Assembly (NCBI GenBank): GCA_965277735.1
Contig: CBDIDO010000003.1
Span: forward strand, 1,550,001 to 1,614,000
Reading direction: 5' to 3'
Source of the DNA: RH-AL1 sp965277735
GTDB taxonomy: Bacteria; Pseudomonadota; Alphaproteobacteria; Rhizobiales; Beijerinckiaceae
Length of the DNA: 64,000 nt
The translations under genes were made by a program, and so were the position numbers. The notes beneath the pieces were generated by a model. That model did not search any database, was not told the DNA's origin, and saw only the letters and a list, made by a program, of their open reading frames with translations. Shown one piece after another: positions 9,080 through 16,930 of the stretch (the first letter of the stretch is position 1; every line of letters starts with the position of its first letter).

Positions 9080-10882
9080 TCAGTGATTGTCGCGCGGCAG
9101 GCCCTGCGTCTGCGCGATCTTCTGGTAGCGCTCGGCACCCTCGAGGATCGCGCCCTCGTTCATCTGCCCGACCAGCTTGCGCTGCATCTCCTGCCACGGC
9201 GTCTGCGACGGCACGATCGGATAGCCACCGTCGTCGGCGAGCGCCCGGCGTCGCGCGTCGAGCTCGTCCGCGGAAATCAGCATGTCCGCCGTCCGCTTGC
9301 GCAGGTCGATGCGCACCCGGTCGCCCGTCCGCAGCAGCGCCAAGCCGCCTTGGGCGGCGGCCTCGGGGGAGGCGTTGAGGATCGACGGCGAGCCGCTGGT
9401 GCCGGACTGGCGCCCGTCGCCGAGGCAGGGCAGGGCGTCGATGCCGTCGCGGATCAGGTAGGCGGGCGGCCGCATGTTGACGACCTCGGCGGCGCCGGGA
9501 TAGCCGATCGGCCCGGTGCCGCGCATGACGAGAATGGTTTGCGCCGTCACCTTCAGTGCCGGGTCGTCGATGCGCGCGTGATAGTCCTCCGGCCCGTCGA
9601 AGACGACGGCCGGCCCCTCGAAAGCATCGCGGTCCGCGGGGTTCGCCAGGTAGCGTGCGCGGAACGCGTCCGAGATCACGCTCGTCTTCATGATCGCCGC
9701 GTCGAACAGATTGCCCTTCAGCACCAAAAAACCCGCCTCGGCTTTCAGCGGGTTCTCGAACGGCCGGATGACATCCTCGTCCTCGATCGGCGCATCGCGG
9801 CAATTCTCGCCGAACGTGCGACCGTTGGCGGTCAAAGCACTTTCGTGGATCAGGCTGTGCCGCATCAGCTGCGCGACCACCGCCGGTACGCCGCCGGCGC
9901 GGTAATAATCCTCGCCGAGGTACTCGCCGGCCGGCTGCAGGTTGACGAGCAGCGGCACCGCGAGCCCGTGCGTCTCGAAATCCTCGAGCGTCAGCGTGAC
10001 GCCGAGGTGGCGGGCGATCGCGACGAGGTGGATCGGCGCATTCGTCGACCCGCCGATCGCCGAATTGACGACGATCGCGTTGAGAAAGGCCTCGCGCGTC
10101 ATGATGTCGGACGGCTTGCGATCGGCCGCCACCATCTCGACGATCTGCAGGCCGGTCAGATAGGCGCACTCTTGACGGTCGCGGTAGGGCGCGGGGATCG
10201 CGGCGGCGCCGGGCAGCTGCATGCCGAGCGCCTCGGCCAGCGAGTTCATCGTCGTCGCCGTGCCCATCGTGTTGCAATAGCCGGTCGACGGCGCCGAGGA
10301 GGTGACGAGGCGGAGGAAGCCGGCCTCGTCGATCTCCCCCGCCGCCAGCATCTGGCGCGCACGCCAGACGATCGTGCCGGAGCCGGTGCGCTTGCCCTTG
10401 TGCCAGCCGTTCAGCATTGGCCCGACGGAGAGCGCGATCGCCGGGATGTTCACGGTGGCTGCCGCCATCAGGCAGGCTGGCGTGGTCTTGTCGCAGCCGA
10501 TCGTGAGGACGACGCCATCGATCGGGTAGCCGTAGAGCACCTCCACCAACCCGAGATAGGCCAGGTTGCGGTCGAGCCCCGCCGTCGGCCGCTTGCCGGT
10601 CTCCTGGATCGGGTGGACTGGGAACTCGAGGGGAATGCCGCCGGCCTCGCGGATGCCGTCGCGGACGCGCTCGGCGAGGACGAGATGGTGCCTGTTGCAG
10701 GGCGAGAGGTCCGAGCCCGTCTGGGCGATGCCGATGATCGGCTTGCCCGAGCGCAGCTCCTCCAGCGAGAGGCCGAAGTTGAGGTAGCGCTCCAGGTAGA
10801 GCGCTGTCATGTCGATATTGTCAGGGTTATCGAACCAGGCGCGTGACCGCAGCCTCTTGGTCGCGGGACGCGAGCTGGTCAT
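9080..10882 (-). CDS. xylD: Sugar-acid dehydratase, IlvD/Edd family (XylD / L-arabinonate dehydratase type)
   Basis: A protein of 600 residues that closely resembles, as I recall it, Caulobacter xylonate dehydratase XylD (WFDNPDNIDMTALYLER, SGKPIIGIAQTGSDLSPCNR, LGDGRQSGTSGSPSILNASPE). Family cysteines for the iron-sulfur cluster are present (SPCNRH, GCDKTTPAC, GYCNTMGTA). It removes water from D-xylonate, L-arabinonate or D-galactonate to give the 2-keto-3-deoxy acid. Neighbouring dgoK and dgoA suggest galactonate is a main substrate here; the exact preference cannot be read. The ATG overlaps the galM stop (ATGA). It is convergent with the GntR gene, five bases apart. Confidence 0.9.
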   Translation of the reverse strand: MTSSRPATKRLRSRAWFDNPDNIDMTALYLERYLNFGLSLEELRSGKPIIGIAQTGSDLSPCNRHHLVLAERVRDGIREAGGIPLEFPVHPIQETGKRPTAGLDRNLAYLGLVEVLYGYPIDGVVLTIGCDKTTPACLMAAATVNIPAIALSVGPMLNGWHKGKRTGSGTIVWRARQMLAAGEIDEAGFLRLVTSSAPSTGYCNTMGTATTMNSLAEALGMQLPGAAAIPAPYRDRQECAYLTGLQIVEMVAADRKPSDIMTREAFLNAIVVNSAIGGSTNAPIHLVAIARHLGVTLTLEDFETHGLAVPLLVNLQPAGEYLGEDYYRAGGVPAVVAQLMRHSLIHESALTANGRTFGENCRDAPIEDEDVIRPFENPLKAEAGFLVLKGNLFDAAIMKTSVISDAFRARYLANPADRDAFEGPAVVFDGPEDYHARIDDPALKVTAQTILVMRGTGPIGYPGAAEVVNMRPPAYLIRDGIDALPCLGDGRQSGTSGSPSILNASPEAAAQGGLALLRTGDRVRIDLRKRTADMLISADELDARRRALADDGGYPIVPSQTPWQEMQRKLVGQMNEGAILEGAERYQKIAQTQGLPRDNH

Positions 10883-12033
10883 GGATGGGCGGTTTCCTGC
10901 GCTTTCGGCGCGGTGGAGAATGTGTAGACGATCGTCGAATGGTAGGTCTGGCCCGGGTCGAGCCGGGCCGAGCCGAAAGCAGGATGGTTCGGCGTGTCCG
11001 GGAACAGCTGCGGCTCCAACGCCAGGGCGTCGCTCTCGCGATAGCTGTGCCCCGACTTGCCGACGGCGGTGCCGTCGAGGAAGTTGCCGGAATAGAACTG
11101 CACGCCGGGCTGGTCGGTCGATATTGCCATGACGCGGCCCGATCGCGGATCTTCGACGCGGGCGGCGAGCCGCATGGCGCCGGTCCCCCTGTCGAGCACG
11201 AAATTGTGGTCGTAGCCCTGGCCGAAGCGGATCTGCTCGTCGCGCCCGTCGCGGACGCGGGCGCCGATCTTGGTCGGCTGGCGGAAGTCGAACGGCGTCC
11301 CCTCGACTTTCCGCAGCTCGCCGGTGGGGATCAAAACGGAATCGACTGGCGTGTACGCCTGCGCGGGGATCGTCAGGCGCTCGTCGAGGATCGTGTGGGC
11401 GGCCGCCTCGCCGCCGAGGTTGAAGTAGCTGTGGTTGGTGATGTTGACGATCGTCGGCTTGTCGGTTGTCGCGCCGTAGTCGACGCGCAGCACGCCGGCC
11501 TCGTCGAGCGCGTAGGTCGCGGTGACGTCGAGCTTGCCGGGATAGCCCTGCTCGCCGTCGGCGCTCGTGTAGGCGAAGGTGACGCTGGCCGTGGCGCCGC
11601 TGTCGACTTTGGTGATCGACCAGATGCGCTTGTCGAAGCCCTTCGTGCCGCCGTGCAGCGACTGGCCGTTGTTGTTGACCGGCAGCGTGTAGGTGCGTCC
11701 GTCGATCGTGAACTGCCCCTTGGCGATGCGGTTGGCGTAGCGCCCGACGGTGGCGCCGAAATAATTGGGCTTGGCGACATACATCGCGACGTCGCCGTAA
11801 CCGAGCACGATGTCGGCCGACGTGCCGTCGCGGTCCGGGACCTCCAGCGCCTGCAGTGTCGCGCCATACGTCATGATGCGCGCGCGGGTGCCGTGGCCGT
11901 TGTCGAGCGTCACCATCTCCACGGCGCCATCGGGCACAGAGCCGAACGGCGCGCGCGTCGCGGTCGCGGCTTGTGCGGGGAGTGTCAACGACATGGTTGC
12001 GGCGAGCGCCAATCCCATCTTTGCTGCGTGCAC
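10879..12033 (-). CDS. galM: Periplasmic aldose 1-epimerase (mutarotase)
   Basis: GalM interconverts alpha and beta anomers of hexoses and pentoses. The GTG at about 12033 is chosen because GGGAGG lies six bases ahead and the protein then opens with a clean signal peptide (MGLALAATMSLTLPAQA), giving about 384 residues; TTG and ATG codons further upstream lack a ribosome site. Family marks are NNGQSLHGG, the catalytic histidine region TNHSYFNLGG, GYDHNFVL and the C-terminal glutamate in ALALEPQLFPD. Export fits with feeding the correct anomer to periplasmic binding proteins such as ChvE, or to a sugar dehydrogenase. It is coupled to the dehydratase downstream. Confidence 0.9.
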   Translation of the reverse strand: MHAAKMGLALAATMSLTLPAQAATATRAPFGSVPDGAVEMVTLDNGHGTRARIMTYGATLQALEVPDRDGTSADIVLGYGDVAMYVAKPNYFGATVGRYANRIAKGQFTIDGRTYTLPVNNNGQSLHGGTKGFDKRIWSITKVDSGATASVTFAYTSADGEQGYPGKLDVTATYALDEAGVLRVDYGATTDKPTIVNITNHSYFNLGGEAAAHTILDERLTIPAQAYTPVDSVLIPTGELRKVEGTPFDFRQPTKIGARVRDGRDEQIRFGQGYDHNFVLDRGTGAMRLAARVEDPRSGRVMAISTDQPGVQFYSGNFLDGTAVGKSGHSYRESDALALEPQLFPDTPNHPAFGSARLDPGQTYHSTIVYTFSTAPKAQETAHP

Positions 12034-12061
12034 CTCGGTCCTCCCGTGCGCCCGTTCTCGA

Positions 12062-12096
12062 TTGACGGTCGTTGCGGCGAACATATACTCAGACAA
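12062..12096 (+). promoter_or_regulatory. Sigma-70 type promoter with overlapping operator, lactonase-dgoKA operon
   Basis: TTGACG is followed by 16 bases and TATACT, reading toward the lactonase gene. ACTCAGACAA (12087-12096) overlaps the end of the -10 element and the expected start of transcription. The same 10 bases occur before the OprB porin and chvE. Because galM runs the other way from the same gap, the element could control both directions. Confidence 0.6.
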
Positions 12097-12155
12097 ATAC
12101 CCATAGCAATCCTCGAAACGAGGCGCGGACCGGTGGCTTTGGGTGGAGGAACGGG

Positions 12156-13016
12156 ATGGCCCATCGGATCGTCGGGCGCGAGGTCAGGGACCGGCTCGGC
12201 GAGGGCTTGATGTGGTCGTCCGCACGCAACGCCGTGTTCTGGGTCGATATCATGGGCCCCGCGCTGCACCGGCTCGCGCTCGCCGATGGCGAGGTGACGA
12301 GTTGGCGGATGCCGGAGCGCATCGGCTGGATCATAGAGCGCGAGGGGCGCGACGATTTCATCATCGGGCTGAAGAGCGGTTTTGCGGCGCTGTCGCTCGA
12401 TCCGTTCGATATCGCACATCTCTGCGATCCTGAGCCGGACCGGCCGCACAACCGGCTGAACGACGCCAAGGTGGATGCTTGGGGTCGCATCTGGGCCGGC
12501 ACCAAGGACGACCGCGACGAGGTCGCGAGCGGCGCGCTCTACCGGCTCGATCCCGATGGTGCCTGGTCGCGCCACGACGACGATCACATCGTCACCAACG
12601 GGCCGGCCTTCAGTCCGGACGGGCGCACCATGTACCACTCCGACAGCGGCCGCCGGACGGTGCATCGCTACGCGCTTCATCCAGATGGCTCGCTCACGCA
12701 GAAAGAAGTGTTCCTCCGCTTCGACGACGCCTGGGGCTACCCCGACGGCATGACGACCGATGCCGAGGGCGGCCTGTGGATCGCCCATTGGGGCGGCGGC
12801 CGCCTCAGCCGGTTCCGCGACGACGCGACGCTCGATCGCTCGATCGTGCTGCCCGTCACCAACGTCACCAACGTGCTCTTCGCCGGCCCGGAGTTGGACC
12901 GCATGTTCGTCACCTCAGCGGCCTGCGACCACACCGACGAGTCGGCGGCCGGCGCGCTGTTCGAGATCTTCGATCACGGCGCGGTCGGCTGCGCCCAGGG
13001 GCGGTATCGCGGATGA
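12156..13016 (+). CDS. SMP-30/gluconolactonase-family sugar lactonase
   Basis: A 286-residue six-bladed beta-propeller lactonase starting at an ATG with GGAGG ahead. It hydrolyses the aldonolactone made by the aldose dehydrogenase to the free acid. The metal and catalytic residues of the family are visible: glutamate in DRLGEGLMW, asparagine in RLNDAKVDAWGRIWAG, asparagine in VTNGPAFSPDG and aspartate in YHSDSG. Caulobacter XylC and the L-arabinolactonases belong here. The gene leads the lactonase-dgoK-dgoA operon, so galactonolactone or arabinonolactone is likely. Its stop overlaps dgoK (ATGA). Confidence 0.9.
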   Translation: MAHRIVGREVRDRLGEGLMWSSARNAVFWVDIMGPALHRLALADGEVTSWRMPERIGWIIEREGRDDFIIGLKSGFAALSLDPFDIAHLCDPEPDRPHNRLNDAKVDAWGRIWAGTKDDRDEVASGALYRLDPDGAWSRHDDDHIVTNGPAFSPDGRTMYHSDSGRRTVHRYALHPDGSLTQKEVFLRFDDAWGYPDGMTTDAEGGLWIAHWGGGRLSRFRDDATLDRSIVLPVTNVTNVLFAGPELDRMFVTSAACDHTDESAAGALFEIFDHGAVGCAQGRYRG

Positions 13017-13909
13017 AGATCGCGTTCATCGCCGTCGATTGGGGGACCACCAACCTTCGCGCGTGGGCGGTGGGCGCCAACGGCGCCCTCCTCGCCGAGG
13101 CTGAGTCCGCGCAGGGCATCGGCGCGCTGTCGGGTGACGGCTTCGCCGACGTGCTGCGCGCCCTCGTCGGCGACTGGACCGACGGGCGCGTGCCGATCCT
13201 GCTCGGTGGCATGATCGGCAGCCGCCAGGGCTGGCACGAGGCGCCCTATCTGGCGTGCCCCGCTCGCGTCGAAACGCTGGCGGCCGCCGCCTTCGACTTC
13301 GACACTGGCATCGGCCGCGGCTGGATCGTCCCGGGCCTGTCGTATCGCGCCGAAACCGGCGTGACCGACGTGATGCGCGGCGAGGAGGTGCAGCTGTGCG
13401 GGCTCGAGCGCGGCGACGGCCTCGTCGTGCTACCCGGCACGCACAGCAAATGGGTCGAGGTGCGGGACGACCAGATCGTTCGCTTCCGGACCTTCATGAC
13501 CGGCGAGCTGTTCGCGCTTCTCAAGGCGCATTCGATTCTCGGCCGCCTCATGGTGCCGGGCGACGAGGATCTCGACGCCTTCGACGTCGGCGTCGCGCGC
13601 GCCGTCGCCGATCCCGCGTTGACCGCACTGCTCTTCAGCGTCCGTGCCGAGGCGCTGTTCGACAGGCTGCCGCCTCACGCGCTCGCGGACTATCTCTCCG
13701 GCCTGCTTGTCGGCGCCGAGATCGGTGCCAATGCGGACCGGCGCGACACGGCGACGACGATCGTCGGCAGCGGTCTGTTGACGCGCCGCTATGCGCGCGC
13801 GCTCGAACGCGCCGGCTTTTCCGATCTCCGCATCGTCGACGGCACCGCCGCCGCCACCCGCGGCCTGACCCGCATCGCCCGCCAGATTCCCGGAGCTTTC
13901 CTCGCATGA
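13013..13909 (+). CDS. dgoK: 2-keto-3-deoxygalactonate kinase
   Basis: A 298-residue kinase that phosphorylates 2-keto-3-deoxygalactonate at C6 with ATP, the fourth step of the De Ley-Doudoroff pathway. The opening phosphate loop VDWGTTNLRAW, GGMIGSRQGW, the LPGTHSKWV motif and GEEVQL are characteristic of DgoK. The ATG overlaps the lactonase stop, and dgoA follows after ten bases, so the three enzymes are made together. The length matches the family. Confidence 0.95.
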   Translation: MKIAFIAVDWGTTNLRAWAVGANGALLAEAESAQGIGALSGDGFADVLRALVGDWTDGRVPILLGGMIGSRQGWHEAPYLACPARVETLAAAAFDFDTGIGRGWIVPGLSYRAETGVTDVMRGEEVQLCGLERGDGLVVLPGTHSKWVEVRDDQIVRFRTFMTGELFALLKAHSILGRLMVPGDEDLDAFDVGVARAVADPALTALLFSVRAEALFDRLPPHALADYLSGLLVGAEIGANADRRDTATTIVGSGLLTRRYARALERAGFSDLRIVDGTAAATRGLTRIARQIPGAFLA

Positions 13910-13919
13910 AGACCATCGC

Positions 13920-14543
13920 ATGACCTGGTCCGAGCTGCTCGCCACCATGCCCCTCGTCGCGATCCTGCGCGGCCTCAAGCCGGAAGAGGCGGAGCCGGTC
14001 GGCGCCGCGCTGGTCGAGGCCGGCTTCCGCTGCCTGGAGGTGCCTCTCAATTCGCCGCGCCCGTTGGAGAGCATCGCGATCCTGCGGAAGCGCTTCGGCG
14101 ACGTCGCGCTTGTCGGCGCCGGCACGGTGCTGAGCGTCGCCGACGTTGCCGCCGTGACCGACGCCGGCGGCGCGATCGTCATCTCGCCAAACGCCGACGC
14201 CGACGTGATCCGCGCCACCAAGGCGCGCGAGCTCGTCTCGCTGCCGGCCTTTTTCACGCCGAGCGAGGCGTTCGCCGCGCTCGCCGCCGGCGCCGACGGA
14301 CTGAAACTGTTTCCAGCCGAGATCGCCGGTCCGACGGCGTTGCGCGCGATCCGCGCGGTGCTGCCGGCCGCCGTGTCGGTGCTGCCGGTCGGCGGCATCG
14401 ACGCGGCCGCGATGCGGGATTATCGTGCGGCGGGGGCGGCCGGCTTCGGGATCGGCTCTTCGCTCTACGCGCCCGGCCGCGATCCTGCGGAGATCGGGCG
14501 CCGTGCCGCAGGGCTTGTTCGGGCTTGGAGTGACGCGGGCTGA
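13920..14543 (+). CDS. dgoA: 2-keto-3-deoxy-6-phosphogalactonate aldolase
   Basis: A 207-residue class I aldolase of the KDPG/KDPGal family that cleaves 2-keto-3-deoxy-6-phosphogalactonate to pyruvate and glyceraldehyde 3-phosphate. The Schiff-base lysine lies in DGLKLFPAE. The glutamate segment reads EVPLNSPRP, the galactonate-type sequence, where the KDPG aldolase Eda has a threonine-containing motif. The G-x-GTV loop (VGAGTVLS) is present. It starts at ATG 13920; another ATG at 13906 runs out of frame after five codons. It ends the operon; a palindromic repeat follows. Confidence 0.93.
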   Translation: MTWSELLATMPLVAILRGLKPEEAEPVGAALVEAGFRCLEVPLNSPRPLESIAILRKRFGDVALVGAGTVLSVADVAAVTDAGGAIVISPNADADVIRATKARELVSLPAFFTPSEAFAALAAGADGLKLFPAEIAGPTALRAIRAVLPAAVSVLPVGGIDAAAMRDYRAAGAAGFGIGSSLYAPGRDPAEIGRRAAGLVRAWSDAG

Positions 14544-14550
14544 TTCCGCT

Positions 14551-14675
14551 CCCCTTCTCCCCTCGCGGGAGAAGGTGGCGCGAAGCGCCGGATGAGAGGG
14601 CGCTTCCGGAAAAGCCTCGCTCTACGTCGACCCCTCATCCGCCCTCCGGGCACCTTCTTCCGCAAGGGGAGAAGG
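14551..14675. repeat. RIME-like intergenic palindromic element
   Basis: Two arms of about 45-50 bases (14551-14600 and 14631-14675) are imperfect inverted copies of each other. Each arm also contains a smaller palindrome (CTTCTCCCCTCGCGGGAGAAG in the left arm). Elements of this sequence type (CCCCTCATCCGCCCT.. GGGGAGAAGG) are scattered between genes in rhizobial genomes. It lies between two convergent genes and may fold into a long hairpin that ends transcription from both sides. Confidence 0.7.
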
Positions 14676-14710
14676 CAGATCACGCCCAGCTCTACTAGAC
14701 GTCCCCCAAA

Positions 14711-15634
14711 CTAATCCTCGAAAGCCTCGACCTCGATCCGTCGCGCCCGCAGGAACGCGTCCGCGACATGGCGCAGCGGCGCGACATCGACGTCGCTGCG
14801 CGTCTCCGCGATCAGCTGCGCGAAATGCCGGTAGAGCCTTGGATAGGCGGAGGCATCGGCGACGGGCTGCGGGACGCCGTCGCAGGTCAACTCGCCGCCG
14901 CCCTGCGAGAGGACGAGGGGGCCGGCATCCGTCTCGACCCGGATGTCCCAGGTCTGGCGTCCGGTCTGACGAAAGTCGAGCTGCACGTTGATCGGCGTTC
15001 GCGCCGCGTCGGTGAAGGTGAGCTCGGCGGCGATCGGCGCGGCCTTGTTCGCCGGCACCGAAAGGCGCCCGTCCACCAGAAAGAACGGCCGCGGCAGGAT
15101 GCGCGTGGCGATCGACAGGGCATTGATGCCGGGGTCGAAGCCGCCGAGGCCGCCGGGCTCCCAGATCCAGGCTTGTCCCGGATGCCAGTGCCGCACGTCC
15201 TCTTTCCAGACGATCTCGACCCGCCGGATCTCGCGCTCCGCGAGCCAGGCCCGCGCGGGCTCGACCGCCGGCGCGAAGCGCGCGTGCCAGCTCGTGAACA
15301 AGGTCACGCCGCGCGAACGGGCCTGCGCGGCCAGCAGATCGACCTCGCAGGTGGTCGCGCCGGGCGGCTTCTCGAGCAACACGTGGCAGCCGGCGTCGAT
15401 CGCGGCCCAGGCGGCCTCGAACCGCGTCTGCGGCGGCTGGCATAGGGCGATCGCCGCGAGCTCGTGGCCGGCCGTCAGCATCTCGTCCAGCGAGCGATAG
15501 GTTGGCCGGCCGGCAAGCGCGCCGTCGTGGCTGGCGCCGGCGACGAGATCGAAATCCGGCGAGGCGTCGAGCGCGGGGATGTGCTTGTCGCGCGCGATCT
15601 TGCCGATGCCGACGATGCCGAGCCGGACCGGCAT
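14711..15634 (-). CDS. Aldose 1-dehydrogenase (L-arabinose / D-galactose), Gfo/Idh/MocA family
   Basis: A 307-residue NAD(P)-dependent oxidoreductase that oxidises L-arabinose or D-galactose to the lactone. It has the Rossmann motif GIVGIGKIARDKHIPAL, the EKPPG lysine motif and the block KEDVRHWHPGQAWIW with GGFDPGINAL. That block is nearly identical to what I recall of Azospirillum L-arabinose 1-dehydrogenase and rhizobial galactose dehydrogenase. It supplies the lactone used by the SMP-30 enzyme encoded nearby. The ATG overlaps the stop of the AraD1-type gene (ATGA), so the two are coupled. Confidence 0.9.
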   Translation of the reverse strand: MPVRLGIVGIGKIARDKHIPALDASPDFDLVAGASHDGALAGRPTYRSLDEMLTAGHELAAIALCQPPQTRFEAAWAAIDAGCHVLLEKPPGATTCEVDLLAAQARSRGVTLFTSWHARFAPAVEPARAWLAEREIRRVEIVWKEDVRHWHPGQAWIWEPGGLGGFDPGINALSIATRILPRPFFLVDGRLSVPANKAAPIAAELTFTDAARTPINVQLDFRQTGRQTWDIRVETDAGPLVLSQGGGELTCDGVPQPVADASAYPRLYRHFAQLIAETRSDVDVAPLRHVADAFLRARRIEVEAFED

Positions 15635-16620
15635 CAGATCGCCCTCACCGCGACATCGCGCGCCGCGCCGATCGCGAGCGCGTTGCGCAGCGGGAAGCGG
15701 AACGGCGCCGCGGTGATCTCGAACACGTCGCCTGCCTCGGCCTTGATCCCATCGCTGAACGACAACGTCGCCGTGCCGAAGAAATGGACGTGGACATCGC
15801 CCGGCCGGCAGAACTGCGCGTACTTGAAATGATGCCGCTCGAGGTTGTCGATCGAATGCGACATGTTCGCTTCGCCCGACACGAAAGGTTTCTCCCAAAC
15901 GACATTATCGCCGCGCAGGATGCGGCTCTTGCCTTCGACATGTGGCGGAAGGTCGCCGAGCCAGAGCTCGGGGCCGAGCGCCGCCTGGCGCAGCTTGGAA
16001 TGCGCCAGCCAAAGGTAATTGCCGCGCTCGGTGACGTGGTCGGAGAACTCGTTGCCGAGCGCGAAGCCGAGCCGCACGGGCTGGCCTGACGCGTCGATCA
16101 GGTAGAGGCCGGCGATCTCCGGCTCCTCGCCGCCGTCGAGCGCGAAAGCGGGCGAGACGATCGGCTTGTTCGGCGCGACGAGCGCACCGCCGTCGCCCTT
16201 GTAGAACCATTCCGGCTGCGCGCCTGTCGCGCCGGCGGCCGGCTTGCCGCCCTCGACGCCGAGCAGAAACATCTTCATCGAATCGGTCGGCGCCGGGTCG
16301 GCCTTGGCGGCGCGGTGCATCTTGTCGCGCCCCTCGGCCGAGCCGAGATGCGTGAGCCCGGTGCCGCTGACCAGCAGATGCGCGGGATCGGGATGGTCGA
16401 CCGGCGTCAGCAGCTCGATCGTGGCGAGATCGAGGGAATCGCCGAAGCCGATCGAGCTCGCCGCCTGCACGACTCCGGTGCCGGCCTCGAGGGCGAATGA
16501 GGCCAGCTCGACGACGGTCTCGATGCCGCCGACCGCCCGCACCTCGCCCTCGGGAAAAACGGCGCCGACGCCGCGTCGGCCCCGTGAATCGCGAAACTGA
16601 AGCAGGGACTGGATCATCAT
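15634..16620 (-). CDS. gguC: AraD1/GguC-type FAH-family protein (probable 2-keto-3-deoxy-L-arabinonate dehydratase)
   Basis: About 328 residues from the ATG at 16620; a longer frame to 16653 lacks support and no strong ribosome site is visible for either. The C-terminal half is a fumarylacetoacetate-hydrolase fold with the metal-site pattern seen in GguC/AraD1 proteins: LVSGTGLTHLGSA, MFLLGVEGG, LALGNEFSDHV and VHVHFFGTATLSF. AraD1 enzymes dehydrate 2-keto-3-deoxy-L-arabinonate to 2-oxoglutarate semialdehyde. In Agrobacterium gguC is linked to gguA-gguB, which are also found here about 3 kb away. The semialdehyde dehydrogenase that would finish the route is absent from the window. Confidence 0.8.
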   Translation of the reverse strand: MMIQSLLQFRDSRGRRGVGAVFPEGEVRAVGGIETVVELASFALEAGTGVVQAASSIGFGDSLDLATIELLTPVDHPDPAHLLVSGTGLTHLGSAEGRDKMHRAAKADPAPTDSMKMFLLGVEGGKPAAGATGAQPEWFYKGDGGALVAPNKPIVSPAFALDGGEEPEIAGLYLIDASGQPVRLGFALGNEFSDHVTERGNYLWLAHSKLRQAALGPELWLGDLPPHVEGKSRILRGDNVVWEKPFVSGEANMSHSIDNLERHHFKYAQFCRPGDVHVHFFGTATLSFSDGIKAEAGDVFEITAAPFRFPLRNALAIGAARDVAVRAI

Positions 16621-16930
16621 CACGTCACTCGTCGTGTCCGGGCGACGTGTCAACTCCTACAAATAGGCGATTCTGTCCACTAGCCGGGCCGCGCAAGCGA
16701 CGCCTTCGGTCCCGCAAAACCTATAGATCGCCGTCTCTCCTCCAATCGTCGGAATTGACATCGGCCTTGGTGTTGGTTTCAAAACTCAGACAATTGAACG
16801 TCCGTGCTTGCAGATCATCTCGCCGCGGAGCTTGGAGCTGGCTGGGACAGCTGCAGTTCGCGTCCAGGGGCCTGCTCCGAAATCACGGGCGTCAATTCCT
16901 CGGCGGGGGCCGTTGGAACGGGGGAATTGG
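16621..16930. promoter_or_regulatory. Divergent promoter region with conserved ACTCAGACAA element
   Basis: This gap separates the aldose dehydrogenase operon (minus) from the OprB porin (plus). ACTCAGACAA is at 16784-16793, with TTGACA at 16755-16760 upstream of it. A weaker relative, ACTCCTACAA, is at 16653-16662 next to the minus-strand gene. No gene is seen in the interval. Confidence 0.6.

Noticed and set aside
9083..10846. Plus-strand open frame of 587 codons opposite the dehydratase
   Set aside because: Full antisense shadow of an unmistakable IlvD/Edd enzyme. The composition is arginine, valine and aspartate rich, with no domain.
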